The notes beneath the pieces were generated by a model, which did not search any database, had not been told where the DNA came from, and worked only from the letters and a program-made list of their open reading frames with translations. Below are positions 8,402-17,565 of a stretch of 43,981 nucleotides of DNA, piece after piece (positions within the stretch are counted from its first letter, which is position 1; each line of letters opens with the position of its first letter). A program made the translations under genes and the position numbers. This DNA is from Methanosarcina sp. DH2 (GTDB lineage Archaea > Halobacteriota > Methanosarcinia > Methanosarcinales > Methanosarcinaceae), in the NCBI RefSeq assembly GCF_020804225.1, contig NZ_WJBI01000009.1, positions 57,427-101,407 on the forward strand, read 5' to 3'.

Positions 8402-9421
8402 ATGACCATGAAAGAAATAAAAGTATCTTCCGTCGGAGAGCGCGCTCTAATCTCCCGCTTATCTGAGATTTTCAATGCCCCTGAAGGAAAGGATAGAGGA
8501 CAGAAAGGAATCATTATAGGTGCCGGTTCCGATGACTGTGCTGTCCTTGACCTGAAAGGTGAAGACTGCCTGGTTGCTACGACTGATATGCTGCACAGGA
8601 CCACGGATTTTCCGGCAGAGATGACTCCCTGGCAGATGGGCTGGATGTCCGCAGCCGTAAACCTGAGCGATATTGCAGCCATGGGTGCAGAGCCTGCAGG
8701 GCTCCTGATGGCTATAGGCATGCCTGCAGATACTGAGATTGCTTTTGTCGAAGATCTTGCAAGAGGCATACAGGCGTGTGCCGAGTTCTGCGGTACTGCT
8801 GTTATCGGAGGTGACCTCGATACCCATGCAGAACTGACAATTACAGGGACAGCCCTGGGAAGAGTTAAAAAAAGCCAGCTCCTCCTTCGAAAAGGGGCAA
8901 AGCCCGGAGACCTTGTCTGCGTTACAGGATATACAGGGTCAGCCGGAGCCGCCCTTAAGGCGATTCAGTCAAAAAAGTCGGTCAGCGAAACCGTCCTGAA
9001 GGCTCTTTTTGAACCTATTCCCCGAACACAGGAAGCCCGGAAACTGGCTGAGTCGGGTGCAGTCACATCCATGATGGATACAAGTGACGGACTTGCTATG
9101 TCTCTTCATGACCTTGCCAGGCAGAGTAAAATAGGTTTCAAGATAAGGGAAAATGCCCTTCCCATCCTCCCGGAAGTCAGAGAGTTTGCCTCAGGTCCGG
9201 AGGAACTGCTGGAATTTGCCCTTTACACAGGCGGAGACTTCGAACTTATTTTCACAGTTGACCCTGAACGGCTGAAAAAAGTACAAAATATATGTAACTT
9301 GACTATCATAGGGGAATGCACAAAGTATGAAACGGGCATTATGCTCGAATCCCCGGAATTCAGGCTGACAGCTATAGAACAGCGGGGATACCAGCAGCTA
9401 AAAGCTGAAACGGCTAATTAG
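8402..9421 (+). CDS. thiL: Thiamine-monophosphate kinase
   Basis: Phosphorylates thiamine monophosphate to thiamine pyrophosphate, the cofactor needed among others by the pyruvate oxidoreductase further along this window. The 339-residue protein follows the PurM/ThiL (AIR synthase-like) plan: an ATP/metal-binding GAGSDDCAVLD, VATTDMLHRTTDFP, AVNLSDIAAMGAEPAGLL, GGDLDTH, and in the C-terminal half MMDTSDGLAMSL and GGDFELIFT. Two close start codons exist (8402 and 8408). The first is used here, the leader appears very short, and neither has a clear Shine-Dalgarno. It stands as a single gene. Confidence 0.94.
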   Translation: MTMKEIKVSSVGERALISRLSEIFNAPEGKDRGQKGIIIGAGSDDCAVLDLKGEDCLVATTDMLHRTTDFPAEMTPWQMGWMSAAVNLSDIAAMGAEPAGLLMAIGMPADTEIAFVEDLARGIQACAEFCGTAVIGGDLDTHAELTITGTALGRVKKSQLLLRKGAKPGDLVCVTGYTGSAGAALKAIQSKKSVSETVLKALFEPIPRTQEARKLAESGAVTSMMDTSDGLAMSLHDLARQSKIGFKIRENALPILPEVREFASGPEELLEFALYTGGDFELIFTVDPERLKKVQNICNLTIIGECTKYETGIMLESPEFRLTAIEQRGYQQLKAETAN

Positions 9422-9563
9422 CCTTCCTGAATAAACTGACGTTAACCCCCCATAAACTAAAAGCCTGGAGTGAGAGAAGGAAAATTAAAAATTATTGGCT
9501 GATAAAATTCACACGATCACAAAAATAGAACAAACTTCAGGTTAAACTGACTAAATTCGTAAC

Positions 9564-9570
9564 TATATAA
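9564..9570 (+). promoter_or_regulatory. Probable TATA box of the S-layer protein gene
   Basis: TATATAA starts 36 nt upstream of the ATG at 9600. A purine-rich AGAAGGAT between box and start can serve as ribosome-binding site, giving at most a very short leader. Upstream thiL ends at 9421. Confidence 0.4.
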
Positions 9571-9599
9571 TTTATGCACAAGGTTCAGAAGGATAGAAT

Positions 9600-12500
9600 A
9601 TGAAAAAAGCTAGTCTACAAATATTTACAGCAATTCTGGCGCTCGGGCTATTGTTCTGCGGGACTGCAAGTGCAGTTCCAAGTATAGTAGCACCCGCAGA
9701 GAATTCGACTGTGCAAGGGATAGTGGACGAACTTAAAACGTTCAGTATCCAAACAAACGAATCAACAACGATTGAGTGGTTGGTTGGTGGATCCTCGGTA
9801 TCAGAAACCTCATATGATGCTGGAACGAACACTTCTTATCTCGAACATACAGTTCAGACCGGCCCGTACAATATTATAGCCACTGTTCAATCAACTGGCG
9901 AGAGCAGAACTTGGACTATTGAGAACACTCAACTAGAAATTACGAGCACATCTCCTGAGAAAGATAAAAGCACAGGAATAAATGAGTCTCAAGAATTCCG
10001 TGTTGAGACAAATAAGGTCGCTGATATTACCTGGTACATGAATGGAGCCCTCGTTGATTCGGCCACTGGAGTAACATCAGAAACATATCAAAATGTTTCA
10101 TCTTCAGCAGCCACACATAACGTCACTGTTATAGCACAGAATGGTACAGAAACCGCCAGCTATCAATGGACGTGGACAGTAGGTTCTTCAACAAATAACA
10201 TGTCCATAGACTTTAATCCTCAAAATGAAAAAGTTGAGATATCTCAGGGAGCGTCACAGACTTTCTATGCCAACTCTACAACCACAAGCATCTCAAATAT
10301 CAAAGTAGACTGGATTGTCGGTAACGAAACGAAGAAAACAGATAGCGGAAGCGACATAACTTCGTCTTTATATGAATTTAAAGGAGATACTTCAGGCCCC
10401 TACACTCTTAAAGCAGTGGTAACTGACCCCAGCGGTACTTATGCTCCATCGACAAAAACGTGGAATATAACAGTCCAGTCTAAGTACTATTTAAGCGGGA
10501 ACAGGATCTGGGATGAAGACCTTGGGTTATCCACTACATACACATGGAACGCTCAGAGTTACTCAGGCTTCTACTATGACCTTGATACCGGAGAGTCTTC
10601 TGAAGAAATGACCATTACGGGAATAGGCAGAAACATAGATGACGGAGACATCGAGTATACCACAAAACCTACCGAAACTGCGTTTGAATACGGGAGCTGG
10701 GGTTCATACCAGATAATAGGATTCATGGCAGAGAAATATTTCGCAGGTTACAGTAAAACTAACTCCACTGTTATAGGGGAAGATGTAAGCCTGATATCCG
10801 ACGGCGTACTTTCCAAGATCCTGATCGACAGTGATGATAAAGAGTCCGCATATTCAGGAGATTCCTTTGAGCTTGAAGACGGTTATGCCCTGAATATTGT
10901 GGAAGTTGATATCAATGGAAAAAGCGTCTGGGTCCAGCTTGAAAAGGATGGAGACGTAGTAGATGATGATTTCATCACCTCGGATAGTAATTACATCTAT
11001 GAAACCGAAGTAGGAGAATCAGAAGACGTACCCATAATCATTGTCCATTTCGGCACGGTTTTTGCAGGCGCTGAGACCTCTGCTGTCTTCATACAGGGTA
11101 TCTTCCAGGTCTCAGACACCTATATAGAACTTACAAAAGACGATTCCTATGGGGAAATGGAAGTAACGTCCATCAGTAGCAGTGAAATAAGAATGAAGAA
11201 TGAGGATGATATAAGCCTTGATAAAGGGGACACAATCGACCTTATGGGCAAGATACAGATTCAGGTGGCTGATGACAGCAAACTGCGCTTTGCCCCGGTC
11301 CTTGATACCTCGGAAGAAGGAATTTATGAACTGCGCGGGACTGTCTATGATAAAGATGTCGATGGAGACTCTCTTCCAACCTGGACTCCCTACAACTTTG
11401 AAGGCTTCTATTACAACATAGATGAGGGAATAGGAACCGAAAAGCTGGAAATCCAACAGTTAGATGGCAGGGAAATTCCCTCGGGAAAACTTGTCTACAC
11501 ATCCACACCCCAACCTGTTGAATTTGAACATGACCAATGGGGCAATTTCACAGTTGTCGGGTTCATGGCAGAGAAATACTTTGCAGGATATCCTGATAAT
11601 ACCGTCAATGGAGAAATTGATGGTGTAAGCCTCCTCTCGGATAATGTCCTTTCCAAGGTCCTTACAGACAGTGATGACAAAGAGTCCATGTACTCAGGCT
11701 CTGCCCTTGTGCTTGAGGACGGCTATTCTCTGAACATCCTGGAAGTTGATATTAACGGAGAAAGCGTCTGGGTCCAGCTTGAAAAGGACGGAGAAGTTGT
11801 AGATGACGAATTCGTCACCTCGAATGACGACTACATCTATGAAACAGAAGTCGGAGAAGCAGAGGACGTACCCATAATTATTGTCCATTTCGGTACGGTT
11901 TTTGCAGGTACTGAGACCTCTGCTGTCTTCACCCAGGGTATCTTCCAGATCTCGGATGATTATATTGAGATTAATAACGGAGATACCTTCGATGAGATGG
12001 AAATCAGCAGTGTCTCCTCTGAAAATGGCATTACAATGAAGAACGATGATGGCATCGGGCTTGATGACGATGAAACCATTGATATTATGGGCGATGTCAA
12101 GTTCAAGACAGCTGATTCCAACACTCTCAGGTTCTACCCATTCGTTGAAGTTGAAACTGCAAGTGGAGAAAGCAGGGAACTCAAGATAAATTTGCCTGAT
12201 GAGATTATTGTAGGCGACACTTTTGATATTGAAGTGACTGCAGGTGAAAACCCGATAGAAGGCATTACCGTAAAGGTCAACTCAACAAGTACGGGCAAAA
12301 CCAATGCCGATGGGATTGTTGAGTACACTGCCGAAGAGGAAGGAACTTTCAAGGTTACTGCAGAGAAAGATGGGTACACTACAGCAAACAAGAACATGAA
12401 GGTCATTCCTCCGAAAGAGAAAATGAGCCTCAATATCTCTCCTGAAACAGTATATGTGGGAGATGAGATTACTATAGAGGCCTTAAAAACAATCGGAGGA

Positions 12501-13088
12501 GACCCTATTGAAGGTGCAAACGTCTCAATCAATAGTAAAACTCTTGGGAAAACCGGATCCGACGGAAAAATTACGTACACTGCTGAGGAAGTCGGCAAAT
12601 TAAAAATAAGCGCCACCGGAGAGGGTTTTCTTGATAAGAGTGTTGAGGTTAATGTAAAGGACTACGAAGCTGTCTTCGAGTTCTCCAACCTGGTAATCGA
12701 CCCGATAGAAGTCAGAGCCGGGAAGGAAGCAACAATCACTATTGATGCAGAAAATACAGGTAATGCTGCAGGAGAATACGACGTAGAACTGTTTGTGAAC
12801 GGAAGTTCGGTTGATTCGCAGCAGATTTCCCTTGATGTGGGTGAAAGCACAACAGTGACTTTCGAACACAGCGAAGAAGTACCAGGCACCTATACTGTCA
12901 AAGTAGGAGGGCAGGAAGCCACCTATACGGTAAAAGAAAAGTCTTCTATGCTGCTTTATGCCCTGCTGACTATTATCCTGTTACTGGGCGGCGGGATGGC
13001 TTACATGTTTACCAAAGGCGGCTGGACTGTGGCAACCTTGCAGGCAAAGATGAATGAACTTGTTAAATCAGCGAACCTTAAAAAGTAA
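9600..13088 (+). CDS. Large S-layer / cell-surface protein with two DUF1608 domains
   Basis: Secreted, membrane-anchored surface protein of 1162 residues. Residues 1-25 are a signal peptide (ILALGLLFCGTASA). About 30-290 form Ig/PKD-like beta domains. Two Methanosarcina S-layer (DUF1608) domains follow at roughly 294-562 and 575-850, sharing FYYxxDxG, FMAEKYFAGY, DSDDKES and VPIIIVHFGTVFAG. After them come two carboxypeptidase-regulatory/Ig-like repeats (IEGITVKVNSTS..., IEGANVSINSKT...), a CARDB-like domain (about 1020-1110) and a C-terminal membrane helix LLYALLTIILLLGGG followed by a short positive tail. The main S-layer proteins of the genus are shorter, with two such domains and a short tether, so this is probably a minor or conditional S-layer component. 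Many N-x-S/T sites suggest N-glycosylation. Single gene with a strong terminator. Confidence 0.9.
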   Translation: MKKASLQIFTAILALGLLFCGTASAVPSIVAPAENSTVQGIVDELKTFSIQTNESTTIEWLVGGSSVSETSYDAGTNTSYLEHTVQTGPYNIIATVQSTGESRTWTIENTQLEITSTSPEKDKSTGINESQEFRVETNKVADITWYMNGALVDSATGVTSETYQNVSSSAATHNVTVIAQNGTETASYQWTWTVGSSTNNMSIDFNPQNEKVEISQGASQTFYANSTTTSISNIKVDWIVGNETKKTDSGSDITSSLYEFKGDTSGPYTLKAVVTDPSGTYAPSTKTWNITVQSKYYLSGNRIWDEDLGLSTTYTWNAQSYSGFYYDLDTGESSEEMTITGIGRNIDDGDIEYTTKPTETAFEYGSWGSYQIIGFMAEKYFAGYSKTNSTVIGEDVSLISDGVLSKILIDSDDKESAYSGDSFELEDGYALNIVEVDINGKSVWVQLEKDGDVVDDDFITSDSNYIYETEVGESEDVPIIIVHFGTVFAGAETSAVFIQGIFQVSDTYIELTKDDSYGEMEVTSISSSEIRMKNEDDISLDKGDTIDLMGKIQIQVADDSKLRFAPVLDTSEEGIYELRGTVYDKDVDGDSLPTWTPYNFEGFYYNIDEGIGTEKLEIQQLDGREIPSGKLVYTSTPQPVEFEHDQWGNFTVVGFMAEKYFAGYPDNTVNGEIDGVSLLSDNVLSKVLTDSDDKESMYSGSALVLEDGYSLNILEVDINGESVWVQLEKDGEVVDDEFVTSNDDYIYETEVGEAEDVPIIIVHFGTVFAGTETSAVFTQGIFQISDDYIEINNGDTFDEMEISSVSSENGITMKNDDGIGLDDDETIDIMGDVKFKTADSNTLRFYPFVEVETASGESRELKINLPDEIIVGDTFDIEVTAGENPIEGITVKVNSTSTGKTNADGIVEYTAEEEGTFKVTAEKDGYTTANKNMKVIPPKEKMSLNISPETVYVGDEITIEALKTIGGDPIEGANVSINSKTLGKTGSDGKITYTAEEVGKLKISATGEGFLDKSVEVNVKDYEAVFEFSNLVIDPIEVRAGKEATITIDAENTGNAAGEYDVELFVNGSSVDSQQISLDVGESTTVTFEHSEEVPGTYTVKVGGQEATYTVKEKSSMLLYALLTIILLLGGGMAYMFTKGGWTVATLQAKMNELVKSANLKK

Positions 13089-13168
13089 GATTAACAGAAA
13101 GCTGAGAAAGAAAACTGAGAAAGAAAACTGAGAAAACAGGAAGCTCAAACAAAAACGAAATTCAGATT

Positions 13169-13200
13169 CCCGCGTTAACTGAAAAACGCGGGTTTTTTTT
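13169..13200 (+). terminator. Strong intrinsic terminator after the S-layer gene
   Basis: Perfect 8-bp stem CCCGCGTT (13169-13176) / AACGCGGG (13185-13192) followed by eight T residues. It separates the convergent S-layer and regulator genes. Confidence 0.8.
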
Positions 13201-13220
13201 ATTTTAAAAAATATCCGGGT

Positions 13221-13742
13221 TTACTCCATTTTCTTAATCGCACGTTCGATTGCATCTATCAAGCTGTTCTTCGGGGCGATGGTTGTGACGGGTATATTCA
13301 GGATTTTTTCCACAGTAGGGCCCACTATGGGGGCACATACCAGGGCTTTTGCTCCGTCCCTTTCAGCATTTACGGCTGAAATAATTGCTTCTTCCATAGA
13401 GATTGCCGAGTACTCCCTGATGGTTATAAGCCTGCCGCCAATCTTTTTCTTCGTCTCAACGATGTTATCGAGCACCGAGCGGGCAGCAATTACGGCGATA
13501 AAGTCCCCACTATCTGACTCCTTGATATCACGGATCGTTTTTACAATCTGGCGGAGGGTTTTGATGTTAGGGTCCCGGTTCCCTGATAGGATCTTATAGA
13601 GAGTACTCGGAGGGATGTTTGCCTTTTTCGCAAAATCCACGGCAGTAAGGTTAAGATCCTCCTTAATTACAGCGGAAAGTGTTTTCTGAAACACTTCATC
13701 GGATTCGAATGCGGATTTGATGACCTTCTCTGCAACATTCAT
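13221..13742 (-). CDS. Helix-turn-helix transcriptional regulator (COG1709-like)
   Basis: A 173-residue protein with an XRE-type helix-turn-helix at about residues 30-72 (DFAKKANIPPSTLYKILSGN) and a C-terminal domain of about 80 residues (AIISAVNAERDGAKALVCAPIVGPTVEKIL) that resembles the conserved archaeal COG1709 family. The C-terminal domain probably senses something, but its ligand is unknown to me. The start at 13742 has GAGGTC upstream. The neighbour beyond its 5' end is the ABC importer on the opposite strand, sharing about 400 nt of upstream DNA, so it could control that operon; this is speculation from position. Confidence 0.75.
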   Translation of the reverse strand: MNVAEKVIKSAFESDEVFQKTLSAVIKEDLNLTAVDFAKKANIPPSTLYKILSGNRDPNIKTLRQIVKTIRDIKESDSGDFIAVIAARSVLDNIVETKKKIGGRLITIREYSAISMEEAIISAVNAERDGAKALVCAPIVGPTVEKILNIPVTTIAPKNSLIDAIERAIKKME

Positions 13743-14139
13743 TAAAATTCGACCTCTGATCCTGTAAAAAATTTCAATAAATGTTAAGGATCTACGTTTT
13801 ACAGGAGTTTTGTTCCTGAATGAGAAATATCTCCAGATGTATTAATACATTTGGGTTATAATGGAAAGGTATTTGAGAAAATATATATAGTAAATTTCAA
13901 AGAATATTAACGCGTAAGAGACTGACCTTTATTTTCACGGGAATTTTCATTTCAAGCAAGAAATGAAAGAATGGGATGGGATGGCTTTTTTAACAAATTT
14001 ATAAAAAGCCAGCAAAGAAAGGGTGAAAAAACCTGCAGATTTTCCCGAAGAAAACTCAATCCCAGTATATCTTATTTAGCAGGTAAGATCTATTATTGAT
14101 AGAAGAATTGATAGAAGAGGCAATTATTGAGGTGAAGTT
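13743..14139. other. Divergent regulatory region between the regulator and the ABC importer
   Basis: About 400 nt between divergently transcribed genes. It contains AT-rich TATA-like stretches (for example AAATATATATAG near 13880) and, next to the importer, a short repeated GATAGAAGA. No gene is seen. Confidence 0.5.
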
Positions 14140-15162
14140 TTGAGAAAATCAAGCATACTTATCCTTGCTTTACTGCTGATCGCATCTATCTTTGCATCCG
14201 GTTGTGTATCCGAGGATGAAGATACAGATGAAAACGTAACTGGAGAAGCCCCTGCAATTACCCAGCTGAACATCGGTTACCAGCCGAGTACCCACCAGAT
14301 TGCATACATGACTGCCTATGAGAAAGGATGGTGGCAGGAAGATCTTGCACCTTACGGAATTACAAAAATAAACGAATACCAGTTTCCGACAGGCGCTCCG
14401 GAAATGCAGGCAATGATGGCTGGAGACCTGGACGTAGCCTATGTTGGGGCAGCCCCTGTGATTCCAGCTCTTAGCCAGGGACTTGATGCAAAGATTGTTG
14501 TGCCTGTACAGATAAATGGCTCAAGTCTGGTTCTTCGACCAGAGTACGAATATGAAAGTCCTGAGGACTTAAAGGGGCTTAAAATAGCTACTTTTCCACC
14601 AGGAACAATTCAGGATACCGTGCTCAGAGACTGGCTCAGGGAAAACGGACTTGATCCTGAAAAAGATGTTACAGTTCTTGGGATGAGTCCAGGAGATGCA
14701 GTCAGCGCTATCTCAGCAAAACAGGTTGATGCTGTATTTCTGCCTCATCCTTCCCCAACAGTTGTCGAAGAAGAAGGTAACGGGCGTACCATTGTACAAT
14801 CTGGAGAGATGAGTCCGAACCATGCCTGCTGTGTGCTCGTAGTAAGTGGAAAACTTATCAGAGAACATCCTGATCTTGTAGAGCAGATTGTAAAAACCCA
14901 TATTAAGGCAACTGAATACAACCAGGCAAACGAAGATGAAGCCGCCCAGATCTATTCAAACAAGACTACAGAGAATGTGGAAGTTGTTAGGAAATCTATC
15001 GAGGGATGGGATGGAGCCTGGATTACAGACCCTTCACTGATTGAAGACTCAACTGTCAATTACTCAAACATTCAGTATGAGCTTGGGTACACTCAGAAAC
15101 CTCTGACAGAAGAAGAAATATTTGACACTAGCTTCTATGAAGCAGCTATAAACGAGGAATAA
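14140..15162 (+). CDS. ABC transporter substrate-binding lipoprotein, SsuA/TauA/NMT1-like
   Basis: Extracellular binding protein of an ABC importer, 340 residues. The signal peptide ends in a lipobox (FASGC, cysteine 22), so it is lipid-anchored. The body has the pattern of the nitrate/sulfonate/taurine family: LNIGYQPSTHQIAYMTAYEKGWW, GAPEMQAMMAGDLDVAYVGAAPVIPAL, and a lobe-2 region GLKIATFPPGTIQDTVLRDWL. The true substrate is not readable; sulfonates, taurine-like compounds, nitrate-type anions and pyrimidine precursors are all taken up by relatives. The start is TTG at 14140 with GAGGTGA 4-5 nt upstream. An ATP-binding and a permease gene follow in the same direction. Confidence 0.88.
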   Translation: MRKSSILILALLLIASIFASGCVSEDEDTDENVTGEAPAITQLNIGYQPSTHQIAYMTAYEKGWWQEDLAPYGITKINEYQFPTGAPEMQAMMAGDLDVAYVGAAPVIPALSQGLDAKIVVPVQINGSSLVLRPEYEYESPEDLKGLKIATFPPGTIQDTVLRDWLRENGLDPEKDVTVLGMSPGDAVSAISAKQVDAVFLPHPSPTVVEEEGNGRTIVQSGEMSPNHACCVLVVSGKLIREHPDLVEQIVKTHIKATEYNQANEDEAAQIYSNKTTENVEVVRKSIEGWDGAWITDPSLIEDSTVNYSNIQYELGYTQKPLTEEEIFDTSFYEAAINEE

Positions 15163-15191
15163 AAAAGAAAATTAAAATATATTTTTGAATA

Positions 15192-15230
15192 AGTTCAACT
15201 GCCCCTATTGTAGAAAGGGCAGTTTGAACT
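15192..15230 (+). terminator. Hairpin between binding-protein and permease genes
   Basis: AGTTCAACTGCCC (15192-15204) pairs with GGGCAGTTTGAACT (15217-15230) with a single bulge, about 13 bp, 30 nt after the binding-protein stop. There is no T-run. It probably stabilises or partly terminates the upstream message, raising binding protein over permease. Confidence 0.55.
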
Positions 15231-15296
15231 CCAATTTACTTTAAAAACATGAAACATGCCGGAAAGATAAAAAACTAAGAATCCTTTTAATAAGAC

Positions 15297-16085
15297 ATGA
15301 AAATTAATTTCATAAAAACAATCGAAGAAAAAGGCGTTGAAGCATTATCTCTTATATTCGCAGTTGCTATATGGCAGCTTGCAGCGGACAGGATCGTACA
15401 GAACAAATTGCTTCTGCCGAGTTTTTATGACGTGGTAATCTCTTTTTTCGTTATTGTCAAAAACGGATTACTTTATACGGATACCCTGACAAGTTTACTT
15501 CACTTTTCAATTGGTATTGCTGCTGCGTTTATACTCGGAATCCCTCTGGGAATTGTCATGGGATGGTTTAAAGCAGCAAACAGGGCACTAGACCCTATAA
15601 TAGAAATCCTGCGTCCGATTCCTCCTCTTGCCTGGATTCCCTTTGCAATAGTATGGTTAGGGCTTACCCATCGGGCAGCAGGTTTTGTTGTATTTGCAGG
15701 AATGATCTTTCCCATTATCATCAATACCTATACGGGTCTCAAAAATGTACCGAGAGTTTATGTTGAAGCAGCAAAGGTTCTTGGCTGTACCCGAAACATA
15801 GACCTCATCCGGTTTGTTGCGATTCCCTCAGCCATGCCTTCAATTGCTGCAGGGATCAGGATTGCAATGGGCGTAGGCTGGATGTGCCTTGTAGCTGCAG
15901 AGATGTTCGGGGTCAGCAATAGTGGGCTTGGCTACCAGATATGGCACAATTATTATCTGCACAGGATGGATTTTGTACTTGTTTATATGCTCCTGCTGGG
16001 ATTCATAGGTCTTTTGATCGACCGCTTCTTCAGGAATTATGTAGACTCAAAGCTACTCAGATGGAGTTCAGGAACTGTGGTATAA
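15297..16085 (+). CDS. ABC transporter permease, SsuC/TauC-like
   Basis: Integral membrane subunit of the importer; 262 residues with about six hydrophobic segments (for example ALSLIFAVAIWQLAA, FSIGIAAAFILGIPLGIVMG, VYMLLLGFIGLLI). The cytoplasmic EAA loop that docks on the ATPase is present as EAAKVLGCTRNIDLIRFVAIPSA (read from the EAA at about residue 160). ATG at 15297. It ends one base before the ATPase start, so the two are translated together. Specificity is set by the upstream lipoprotein and unknown. Confidence 0.9.
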   Translation: MKINFIKTIEEKGVEALSLIFAVAIWQLAADRIVQNKLLLPSFYDVVISFFVIVKNGLLYTDTLTSLLHFSIGIAAAFILGIPLGIVMGWFKAANRALDPIIEILRPIPPLAWIPFAIVWLGLTHRAAGFVVFAGMIFPIIINTYTGLKNVPRVYVEAAKVLGCTRNIDLIRFVAIPSAMPSIAAGIRIAMGVGWMCLVAAEMFGVSNSGLGYQIWHNYYLHRMDFVLVYMLLLGFIGLLIDRFFRNYVDSKLLRWSSGTVV

Positions 16086-16086
16086 A

Positions 16087-16851
16087 ATGGGTAGAGTAAG
16101 CGTAAAAAACGTTTCACGTATCTTCAGTAAAAAAGAAGATGGATCCGGGACCGAAGCTCTGCATAATATAAGTTTTGATGTGCAGGATGGGGAGTTTATC
16201 TGCCTCCTCGGACCTTCGGGCTGCGGGAAGACAACACTGCTCCGAATAACCGCAGGGCTTGAGACCCTGACCTCAGGAGAGATCACACTCAATGGAGTTC
16301 CTATAACAGGCCCTGACCCCAAAAGAGGCATGGTTTTCCAGCAGTATTCTCTCTTTCCTTGGAGGACAGTTATAGATAATATCACTTTTGGACTGGAAAT
16401 GCAGGGGATAAAAAAGAGTGAAGCCCGGAAACAGGTGGAGAAATATGTAGAGCTTGTGGGCCTGAGGCAGTTCAAAAACAGCTACCCGCATGAACTCTCA
16501 GGGGGTATGCAGCAGAGAGCAGCCATTGCAAGAGCCCTTGCTAACGAGCCTGAGGTTCTTCTGATGGACGAACCCTTCGGAGCTCTTGATGCTCAGACTC
16601 GAAATGTACTCCAGGATGAACTCCTGAGGATATGGGAACAAAAACATGTAACATTCCTTTTTGTAACGCATAGTGTGGATGAAGCTGTCGTCCTCTCTGA
16701 CAGGATAGTGGTCATGACTTCAAGACCTGGAAGAATAAAGGAGATTGTAACTGTGGACCTGCCTCGCCCGCGAAGCCGCACCAGTCAGGAAGTAAACCGT
16801 TTAAGAGACCACGTCCTCAAACTTCTGGAAGAAGAAAGATTCAGCAAGTGA
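16087..16851 (+). CDS. ABC transporter ATP-binding protein, SsuB/TauB-like
   Basis: Cytoplasmic ATPase of the importer; 254 residues, the usual length. Walker A GPSGCGKTT, Q-loop VFQQYSLFPW, signature LSGGMQQR, Walker B LLMDEPFGALD and the switch histidine in FVTHSVDEA are all present, so it should be active. ATG at 16087, one base after the permease stop. It is the last gene of the three-gene operon; a 26-nt tandem repeat follows in the spacer. Confidence 0.94.
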   Translation: MGRVSVKNVSRIFSKKEDGSGTEALHNISFDVQDGEFICLLGPSGCGKTTLLRITAGLETLTSGEITLNGVPITGPDPKRGMVFQQYSLFPWRTVIDNITFGLEMQGIKKSEARKQVEKYVELVGLRQFKNSYPHELSGGMQQRAAIARALANEPEVLLMDEPFGALDAQTRNVLQDELLRIWEQKHVTFLFVTHSVDEAVVLSDRIVVMTSRPGRIKEIVTVDLPRPRSRTSQEVNRLRDHVLKLLEEERFSK

Positions 16852-16910
16852 ATTGTTGAAAAAAGTGCAGGCTATGAAGAGAGTAAGCTGCCGAAAGAGA
16901 GTTACCAAAA

Positions 16911-17014
16911 GAAGTTGTGTAGAAAAAGTAATCAGAAGAAGTTGTGTAGAAAAAGTAATCAAAGAAGTTGTGTAGAAAAAGTAATCAAAGAAGTTGTGTA
17001 GAAAAGTAATCAAA
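16911..17014. repeat. Four-copy 26-27-nt tandem repeat after the ABC operon
   Basis: Units beginning GAAGTTGTGTAGAAAAAG start at 16911, 16938, 16964 and 16990. The copies are nearly identical, so the expansion is recent. There are no spacers, so it is not a CRISPR. Confidence 0.8.
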
Positions 17015-17136
17015 AAAAGAGTTATCGAAGAAGGGGTCCTTCAAAGGAAAGCAGCTGTTAAAAGAAATCTGCTAAAGAGAAATTTTCTAAAAAAAGTAAG
17101 AATAAGTCATTAACATGAGATATAAGCGAACCGAAC

Positions 17137-17565
17137 TCATTGTTCGGCACGAATAATCACTTTTGTTAGCGGCTCTACTCTTTTTACGGCAACTTTTCCC
17201 ACAAGTTCAAGAGTCCCTCCCGCTTTAACTGAACCGAGAGAGCAGCCAGGTCTTACACGGATATCCCCTTCGCAGGCTGCAAAATTTACCTTCGCTCCGT
17301 CAAGAAGGACGAGTTCGGAGACCGTTTCCATACTGCCCAGAATTTTTGCTGCCGCACAAACAAGGGCACTTTCGGCTTTCACATTGCCCTGAACAATCGA
17401 ACCTTTCCCGAGTTCAAGCCTTCCAGACACAGTGAGACTTTTCCAGAACTTTACTTCCTGCCCGACAATAACATTGCCGTCCAGAATAACGTCCTCTTCA
17501 AGAAAAACTTTTTTTTCAATCACGTAAGTGTTGGACCGGGGGTGGTACTTGATAAAGCGCATCAT
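17137..17565 (-). CDS. Bactofilin-like polymer-forming beta-helix protein
   Basis: A 142-residue protein made almost entirely of short beta rungs with regularly spaced hydrophobics and glycines (VILDGNVIVGQEVKFWKSL, VSGRLELGKGSIVQGNVKA). This is the pattern of bactofilins/DUF583 cytoskeletal polymers and, less likely, of left-handed helix acyltransferases without a catalytic domain. Start at the first of two ATGs (17565), with GGAGTGAT 5 nt upstream, a near-perfect ribosome-binding site. No partner gene is adjacent. The assignment rests on repeat pattern rather than on a catalytic motif. Confidence 0.6.
   Translation of the reverse strand: MMRFIKYHPRSNTYVIEKKVFLEEDVILDGNVIVGQEVKFWKSLTVSGRLELGKGSIVQGNVKAESALVCAAAKILGSMETVSELVLLDGAKVNFAACEGDIRVRPGCSLGSVKAGGTLELVGKVAVKRVEPLTKVIIRAEQ

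Noticed and set aside
16911-17014. CRISPR array
   Set aside because: Units are head to tail with no unique spacers, as in all the other arrays of this window, and no cas gene is present.
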